Shown one piece after another: positions 59,402 to 64,000 of a DNA stretch of 64,000 nucleotides. This DNA is from Pseudolactococcus raffinolactis NBRC 100932 (GTDB taxonomy: Bacteria > Bacillota > Bacilli > Lactobacillales > Streptococcaceae). The notes beneath the pieces are model-generated. The model was not told the origin of the DNA. It did not search any database and saw nothing but the letters and a program-made list of their open reading frames with translations. Both the position numbers and the translations under genes were made by a program. The stretch's first letter is position 1, and every line of letters starts with the position of its first letter. Location: contig NZ_BCVN01000003.1 in the NCBI RefSeq assembly GCF_001591765.1, forward strand, positions 1 to 64,000, read 5' to 3'.

Positions 59402-60266
59402 ATGTCTTATCAACCACTGTTCGACATCACAGACGATATGTTAAATAAAATCGTTGAAATAACAGAAATTGTAACAAAATTAACACTCACACAACCGCAA
59501 GCGTGTATTAGGTAAACCGCAAGAAATTAGAGAAGTACAAAATGCTTATCAAGCATATGAACTAATTTTTAAACTCAATCCTTATCAAGTCACTGACCTA
59601 TTGCAAGCGCACGGCTATCTCATAGCTGATTTAGTAAAACGTTCAGGAGGCTTTCGTTTAGGTGATGTCGGTATTTATGATATTGCGGGAAATCTTGTGC
59701 ATATGGGTGCACGTCCACAGTTTGTGAGCCATCTTGTTAATGAGTTACTTGAGTGGGGACAAAGTTCAGTTATTCCAGCCTTAATAAAGAGTAGCGTTGT
59801 GCATTATGAACTTGAAAAAATTCATCCTTTTGAAGATGGTAATGGCAGAATGGGACGGTTGTGGCAGAATTTGATTTTAGCACAAGATTACCCAATATTT
59901 GAATACCTGCCAATTGAAACGATGATTTATGAGCATCAAGAAAGCTATTATAAGGCTTTGAGTGATAACAAAAGTGCCACGCGATTCATTAATTTTATGC
60001 TTGATATTATTATGGAGACAATAAAAAATAGCGATATAACAAGCGATAAAATAGCGATAAAACAATTAAGTAAACCACAAACTGAATTTTACCATCTTAT
60101 ACGTGATTATTTACAAAAAAATGAGAGTGTGACGAGTGCTGAAGCACAAATATTATCAGGTAAATCAGCAGCAACAGTGCGTAATTATTTTGCGAAATTG
60201 GTTTCAAAAAACTTATTAGTCGCTCAAGGTGAGAATAAAGCCCGAAAATATTTTTTAGCAAACTAG
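59402..60266 (+). pseudogene. Fic/DOC-family AMP-transferase gene with internal deletion
   Basis: The 5' part reads MSYQPLFDITDDMLNKIVEI... from ATG 59402, behind AGGAGAA, and hits a stop at 59513. From about 59502 the 3' part is open in another frame (RVLGKPQEIREVQNAYQ...) through the Fic core HPFEDGNGRMGRLW at about 59824-59865 to a C-terminal winged helix. Compared with remembered Fic proteins, some 35-40 residues between the pieces are gone, including the region that normally holds the inhibitory (S/T)xxxE(G/N) helix. The core itself is intact. No canonical start exists for the 3' frame before a TTG at 59601. Confidence 0.8.
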
Positions 60267-60300
60267 GCCGAAAGAGAATGCATGGCGACCCACAGTATCA

Positions 60301-60556
60301 ATTGGTGCACCAATTGGTGTCAGTGGTGCGATTGCAATCCGAGAATTGATGAAGAAAAACGAAAAGCTAAAAAAATCAGCACGTGTTAATAATCGAGCAG
60401 ATTTTAAATTTACTTTTGAAGATGAGATCGATAAAGCATTAACAGATGGCTATACACAAAATCAAGATTTCTTTGGTGTTTTACTAAATAATGATAGTTT
60501 AAAAAAAGAAGTGCCCAGATTTTATAGATGATGTATATCAGAGCATGCAAGAATAA
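60301..60556 (+). pseudogene. Possible C-terminal remnant of a type I restriction subunit (HsdR)
   Basis: A frame open from 60259 reads ...ELMKKNEKLKKSARVNNRADFKFTFEDEIDKALTD and QNQDFFGVLLNNDSLKKEV, resembling the last helical part of HsdR from memory. Near 60510 the frame shifts: the alternative frame continues PDFIDDVYQSMQE and then stops at 60554-60556, as HsdR tails do. No ATG or other start, no motor domain and no hsdM or hsdS is present. Fic genes often lie inside type I loci, which fits a decayed remnant. Confidence is limited because I could not search. Confidence 0.4.
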
Positions 60557-60586
60557 AGAAATAAAAAAATAATCAACTAATTCTAT

Positions 60587-60615
60587 TGACTTAACCACAA
60601 AAACTATGATATACT
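60587..60615 (+). promoter_or_regulatory. Promoter of infC-rpmI-rplT
   Basis: TTGACT at 60587-60592, 17 bp and TATACT at 60610-60615. A leader of about 250 nt follows before infC. Confidence 0.85.
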
Positions 60616-60621
60616 AGAGAA

Positions 60622-60750
60622 GTTGAAAAGCAGAAAGCCCCCGCTTTCTCGCCAATACTGCGTAAGCTACTTGGCATGGAAATGAATTTATTCTCTGGAT
60701 TCAGAGTTGATTTATAGCGGGCTTTCTACGGAAAGTCCGTTTTGTTTTTC
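60622..60750 (+). ncRNA. L20-type autoregulatory leader with terminator
   Basis: The leader holds AGAAAGCCCCCGCTTTC (60632-60648) and later AGCGGGCTTTC (60716-60726), which can pair as an antiterminator. The alternative hairpin GGGCTTTC-TAC-GGAAAGTCC (60719-60738), with a T-rich tail to 60750, is a terminator. This is the layout of the leader bound by ribosomal protein L20 in Firmicutes, upstream of infC-rpmI-rplT. Confidence 0.75.
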
Positions 60751-60871
60751 AATGGAGAAGTTGGCTCATTTAGCCAGCAGAACATTTACAGTAATTGAGT
60801 TTTGATTACCTGAATTGATAGATTTCTATGAGTCAAGTAAGCAGCTCAACATCTTTAAGACAAGGAGAACA

Positions 60872-61396
60872 ATCATAGCAAGAGAAAGAGTTACAATGAA
60901 TCAGGCGATTCGTGCAAGCGAAGTTCGTTTGATCTCGGCAGATGGTGATCAACTCGGGATTACACCGACACGTGATGCGCTTAATCAAGCCATGGATCAA
61001 GATATGGACTTAGTGTTGATCTCAGCACAAGCGACACCGCCTGTTGCCAAAATTATGGATTTTACAAAATTCAAGTTTGAGCAAAAGAAAAAACTGAAAG
61101 AACAAAAGAAAAATCAGGCTGTTGTCACAGTCAAAGAAGTTCGTTTGTCTCCAGTTATTGACCAAAATGACTTTGATACAAAATTGCGTCAAGCAACTAA
61201 ATTCCTTGAAAAAGGCAACAAAGTTAAGGTTTCTATTCGATTTAAAGGTCGGATGATTACCCATAAAGAAGTTGGTCAAAAAGTCTTGGACGATTTCGTT
61301 ATCGCAACCCAAGACATTGCCCACGTTGAACAACGTGCCAAAATGGATGGTCGTCAAATGTTTATGCAATTGGCACCAGGCGAGAAAAAGAAATAA
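60872..61396 (+). CDS. infC: Translation initiation factor IF-3
   Basis: IF-3 with an N-domain ([20 protein letters not shown]) and C-domain ([40 protein letters not shown]). AAGGAG (60862-60867) is followed four bases later by ATC and seven bases later by ATA, and one of these is the likely start, as infC normally uses rare codons for autoregulation. A frame extended back to 60815 lacks a ribosome site and adds residues not found in homologues. About 174 residues. It leads infC-rpmI-rplT. Confidence 0.9.
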   Translation: MIARERVTMNQAIRASEVRLISADGDQLGITPTRDALNQAMDQDMDLVLISAQATPPVAKIMDFTKFKFEQKKKLKEQKKNQAVVTVKEVRLSPVIDQNDFDTKLRQATKFLEKGNKVKVSIRFKGRMITHKEVGQKVLDDFVIATQDIAHVEQRAKMDGRQMFMQLAPGEKKK

Positions 61397-61425
61397 ACAC
61401 TAAAATTTTAGAGGAGATTTGAGAA

Positions 61426-61626
61426 ATGCCAAAACAAAAATCACACCGCGCTTCAGCAAAACGTTTTAAACGTACTGGTTCTGGAGGCTTGAAACGTTTT
61501 AAAGCCTATACAAGCCACCGTTTCCACGGGAAAACTAAAAAACAACGTCGTCACCTTCGTAAAGCTGGTATGGTATCAACTGGTGACTACAAACGTATCC
61601 GTAAAATGGTTTACTCTCTTAAATAA
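61426..61626 (+). CDS. rpmI: 50S ribosomal protein L35
   Basis: A 66-residue, very basic ribosomal protein: [20 protein letters not shown] and the C-terminal [13 protein letters not shown] are typical. It lies 29 bp after infC with a GAGGAG ribosome site, in the conserved infC-rpmI-rplT order. Confidence 0.97.
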   Translation: MPKQKSHRASAKRFKRTGSGGLKRFKAYTSHRFHGKTKKQRRHLRKAGMVSTGDYKRIRKMVYSLK

Positions 61627-61685
61627 TAGAGAGCTGAATCAAGCATAGACTACATTAAACTAAGATATAATAAGGAGAACTATAA

Positions 61686-62045
61686 ATGGCTCGTGTTAAA
61701 GGTGGCGTTGTAAGCCGCAAACGTCGTAAACGTGTACTGAAACTTGCGAAAGGTTACTATGGCGCAAAACATACTTTGTTCCGTACTGCTAAAGAACAAG
61801 TAATGAACTCATATAACTATGCGTTCCGTGACCGTCGTCAAAAGAAACGTGATTTCCGTAAATTGTGGATTGCACGTATCAATGCAGCTGCACGTATCAA
61901 CGGATTGTCATATTCTAAATTGATGCATGGTTTGAAATTAGCTGAAATTGAAGTTAACCGTAAAATGTTAGCTGATCTTGCAGTTAATGATGCAGCAGCT
62001 TTCGCAGCTTTGGCTGACGCTTCTAAAAAAGCTTTGGCTAAATAA
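61686..62045 (+). CDS. rplT: 50S ribosomal protein L20
   Basis: A 119-residue ribosomal protein: [23 protein letters not shown] and [21 protein letters not shown] are its hallmarks. It is the expected repressor of its own operon through the leader at 60622. A strong terminator follows. Confidence 0.97.
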   Translation: MARVKGGVVSRKRRKRVLKLAKGYYGAKHTLFRTAKEQVMNSYNYAFRDRRQKKRDFRKLWIARINAAARINGLSYSKLMHGLKLAEIEVNRKMLADLAVNDAAAFAALADASKKALAK

Positions 62046-62055
62046 GCAAGACTAT

Positions 62056-62083
62056 TAAAAAAGCAAGCTTCGGCTTGTTTTTT
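62056..62083 (+). terminator. Terminator after rplT
   Basis: AAGCAAGC-TTCG-GCTTGTTTTTTT: a stem capped by a UUCG tetraloop and seven T. Confidence 0.92.
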
Positions 62084-62089
62084 TGAATT

Positions 62090-62119
62090 TAGAGTCGAGT
62101 ATCATGCTCGATTTTTTTG
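62090..62119 (+). terminator. Second terminator hairpin after rplT
   Basis: GAGTCGAG pairs with CTCGA(T) around TATCATG, followed by seven T, as a backup to the preceding terminator. Confidence 0.65.
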
Positions 62120-62180
62120 TTTTGCTGAAAAATATCATGATTTTTTTCAGTTTATGTATAATACCTTTTACTTTTTGTGC

Positions 62181-62202
62181 TATAATAAATTTGTAAACAA
62201 AT
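62181..62202 (+). promoter_or_regulatory. feoAB promoter region with a 14-bp palindrome
   Basis: TATAAT at 62181-62186 is followed at once by ATTTGTAAACAAAT (62189-62202), a perfect palindrome over the likely start of transcription. An iron-responsive or redox regulator (Fur, DtxR-like or FNR-like) could bind here. The sequence alone does not choose between them. Confidence 0.55.
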
Positions 62203-62294
62203 AATTTGTACTTTGTCTGTCAATCTGTTAAGTGCTAAAATTTGAAAGGAATTGAGTCGCCACTTTTTAAAAGAAGTTGACTCAGAAAACAACT

Positions 62295-62789
62295 ATGATA
62301 ACCTTAACCACCTGTCCGTTGAAGCAAACCTATTTTGTTTCAGATATCAAAGGCGATCCTGACAGTAGAAAACACCTGCAAAATCTTGGTTTTGTCAAAA
62401 ATGCGCGTGTTGCGGTTATGAATCGTGATAAAAATAATGGCGTTATCCTCATCCACAACTCCCGTGTGGCGCTAGACAACACCATTTTAGATAATATTGC
62501 CCTATCTAAGGAACTCATCGGTCATGGGAATCTTGCCAAGCTGTCATCGATGAAACCCGGTCAAACGGCCATGGTTTTAAGTGTCGCCGTAAATCATCCC
62601 AAAGATCCTGCCGATGCGGCACTGAAACGTCGCTTGCTGGACATGGGTGTGACACGCGGTACTCGGATCTTTGTCAGAAAAGTTGCACCCTTAGGCGATC
62701 CTATGGAGTTACACGTCAGGGGATATGAATTAACCCTGCGGAAAAATGAAGCGGAAAAAGTAGAAGTGAGCGTACTAGAAAATGACTGA
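62295..62789 (+). CDS. feoA: FeoA, tandem-domain ferrous iron transport protein
   Basis: A 164-residue protein that contains two FeoA SH3-like domains in tandem: residues about 1-75 (QTYFVSDIKGDPDSRKHLQNLGFV ... VALDNTILDNIAL) and 80-160 (SMKPGQTAMVL ... LKRRLLDMGVTRGTRI ... YELTLRKNEAEKV). The start is unclear: ATG 62295 has no good ribosome site and TTG 62277 has AAGAAG too close to it. It overlaps feoB by eight bases. FeoA assists FeoB in Fe2+ uptake. Confidence 0.88.
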   Translation: MITLTTCPLKQTYFVSDIKGDPDSRKHLQNLGFVKNARVAVMNRDKNNGVILIHNSRVALDNTILDNIALSKELIGHGNLAKLSSMKPGQTAMVLSVAVNHPKDPADAALKRRLLDMGVTRGTRIFVRKVAPLGDPMELHVRGYELTLRKNEAEKVEVSVLEND

Positions 62790-64000
62790 TAACAAACGAT
62801 TTGCGCTGGTCGGCAATCCAAACTCTGGTAAGACATCAACTTTTAACCTCCTGACGGGCTCTAATCAGTATGTCGGAAACTGGCCAGGCGTGACGGTTGA
62901 ACGGAAATCTGGAAAATACGCTAAAGATAAGACCATTATCATCCAAGATTTACCCGGCATTTATTCCCTATCACCTTTCACACCAGAAGAAAATGTCACA
63001 AGAGATTACCTTCTATCTGATGATTATGATGTAATTATCAACGTCGTTGATGCCACGAATATTGAGCGCAATCTTTACCTGACGACGCAACTGATCGAAA
63101 TCGGCAAACCAGTCGTCATCGCTCTCAACATGACCGATCTCCTGATCAAACATGATATTTTCATCAACACGGAAAAACTCTCGTATTCATTAGGCGTCCC
63201 TGTTGTCAACATCTCAGCCCTCAAAAATCAGGGCTTTGAGGAACTCGTCTCGCTCAGTCAAAAAGCAAGGCCCCCACAAGTCGAACTCCATTATGACGAA
63301 CGCTTTGAAGCGAGTTTGGCGGAGTTAGCGAGCGCCACGCACGTGAGCAACCGCTTCGAGCTTATCAAGGTTTTTGAAAATGACGAAAAAATAATAGAAC
63401 GCGTGGCCTTATCAGCAAAACAAGCTGAGGAAGTCTCTGACATTATAGCGATTGCTGAAGATATTTTTCTGGATGATCGACAAAGTATCGTTGTTAATGA
63501 ACGCTACCAATACTTAACGAGCCTAGCTGCCATGGTTGAAAGTCGCTCGAAAGGGGTTCGCTTTAACTTTTCAGATAAGATTGACCAGTTCGTCACGTCT
63601 AGAATTTTTGGGTTTCCATTCTTTCTCTTTGCCATGTGGGCAGTTTATTATGTCAGCATCCAGACGGTTGGGATCATGGGGACGGATTTTGTCAATGAAA
63701 AACTTTTTGGCGAGATTGTCCCGCAGTATGCGCAAAGTTTACTTGATGCGCTACATATTGCGCCGATTGGTCAGAGTTTGATTTTAGATGGGATTATCGC
63801 TGGTGTCGGCTCTGTCCTTGGTTTTGTGCCACAGATTTTTGTTCTCTTTATCTGTTTAGGGATTCTGGAAGATTCAGGTTATATGAGTCGGGTCGCTTTC
63901 GTTATGGACCGGATTTTCCGTCGCTTTGGTCTATCTGGTAAATCTTTTATTCCCATGTTGATCGCGACAGGTTGTGGGATTCCGGGTGTCATGGCATCTC
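62782..64000 (+). CDS. feoB: Ferrous iron transporter FeoB (incomplete at window end)
   Basis: The frame begins at ATG 62782 and is open to the last base, giving at least 406 residues. A G-protein domain shows G1 GNPNSGKT, G3 DLPG and G4 NMTD, then a helical domain, and then the membrane part starts with FGFPFFLFAMWAVYYVSI and continues to LIATGCGIPGVMAS, a Gate-type motif. It overlaps feoA by eight bases. Stop and C-terminus lie beyond the window. Confidence 0.94.
   Translation, partial: MTDNKRFALVGNPNSGKTSTFNLLTGSNQYVGNWPGVTVERKSGKYAKDKTIIIQDLPGIYSLSPFTPEENVTRDYLLSDDYDVIINVVDATNIERNLYLTTQLIEIGKPVVIALNMTDLLIKHDIFINTEKLSYSLGVPVVNISALKNQGFEELVSLSQKARPPQVELHYDERFEASLAELASATHVSNRFELIKVFENDEKIIERVALSAKQAEEVSDIIAIAEDIFLDDRQSIVVNERYQYLTSLAAMVESRSKGVRFNFSDKIDQFVTSRIFGFPFFLFAMWAVYYVSIQTVGIMGTDFVNEKLFGEIVPQYAQSLLDALHIAPIGQSLILDGIIAGVGSVLGFVPQIFVLFICLGILEDSGYMSRVAFVMDRIFRRFGLSGKSFIPMLIATGCGIPGVMAS

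Noticed and set aside
59601-60266. 3' part of the Fic gene taken as a complete short gene from TTG 59601
   Set aside because: The same frame continues upstream with Fic-like sequence back to 59502, so the TTG is internal and the gene is broken.
60815-60871. N-terminal extension of infC to 60815
   Set aside because: No ribosome site there, and AAGGAG lies inside it, just before the conserved N-terminus.

Overview
The window looks like chromosomal DNA of a low-GC lactic acid bacterium close to Lactococcus, possibly the piscium/raffinolactis (Pseudolactococcus) branch. The grounds are recalled family similarity and gene order. There is a class 1A fumarate-type PyrD, a malolactic enzyme with its carrier and LysR regulator, EstA-type tributyrin esterase, an ATP synthase operon in the order c-a-b-delta-alpha-gamma-beta-epsilon with a 66-residue streptococcal-type c subunit, and hrcA-grpE-dnaK with no dnaJ after dnaK. 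The fatty-acid cluster uses FabK, as in streptococci. No search was run, so species placement is inference.

Layout. 1-312: hairpin repeats. 313-2634 (minus): pyrDA and a FabK-like flavin oxidoreductase. 2700-12700: FabT-controlled type II fatty-acid synthesis (fabT-fabH-acpP, terminator, FabT operator, fabK-fabD-fabG-fabF-accB-fabZ-accC-accD-accA), which makes malonyl-CoA and elongates acyl-ACP. 12773-15425: a membrane-anchored EEP-fold hydrolase and a COG2509-type flavoprotein. 15430-19060: an AT-rich insert with a NUDIX hydrolase and a PLD-helicase-DUF3427 protein, a candidate defence pair whose second gene carries a frameshift in an A8 tract. 19251-24390: MenA-type prenyltransferase, ACT and DUF711 proteins, a histidine phosphatase, a VanY-type carboxypeptidase and a small membrane protein.

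24423-28173: heat-shock operon with two CIRCE elements. 28196-31443: repeat, an XRE regulator that seems to start at ATT under a 32-bp palindrome, a membrane protein and an ABC exporter. 31501-35239: comEA-comEC and estA. 35296-42045: ATP synthase operon. 42053-49132: biotin theme (bioB with an amber codon, birA, bioY, two matching BirA-type operators), serine dehydratase, a HAD phosphatase and an AraC-type regulator. 49261-59131: HExxH protein, peptidase E, mnmA, mleP-mleS/mleR, DUF1456 protein and mnmG.

59140-60556: decayed island with a Fic gene that has lost the segment expected to hold its inhibitory helix, followed by a possible HsdR tail remnant. 60587-62119: infC-rpmI-rplT behind an L20-type leader, with infC starting at a non-standard codon. 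62181-64000: feoA and the beginning of feoB.

The most notable unexplained items are the defence pair with its A8 tract, four genes whose ATG lies 5-7 nt after a -10 box (possible leaderless mRNAs), the ATT-start regulator with its palindrome, the Fic lesion, large stem-loops inside the atp operon, and a 158-bp inverted-repeat element. I saw no tRNA, rRNA, CRISPR array or intact insertion sequence.
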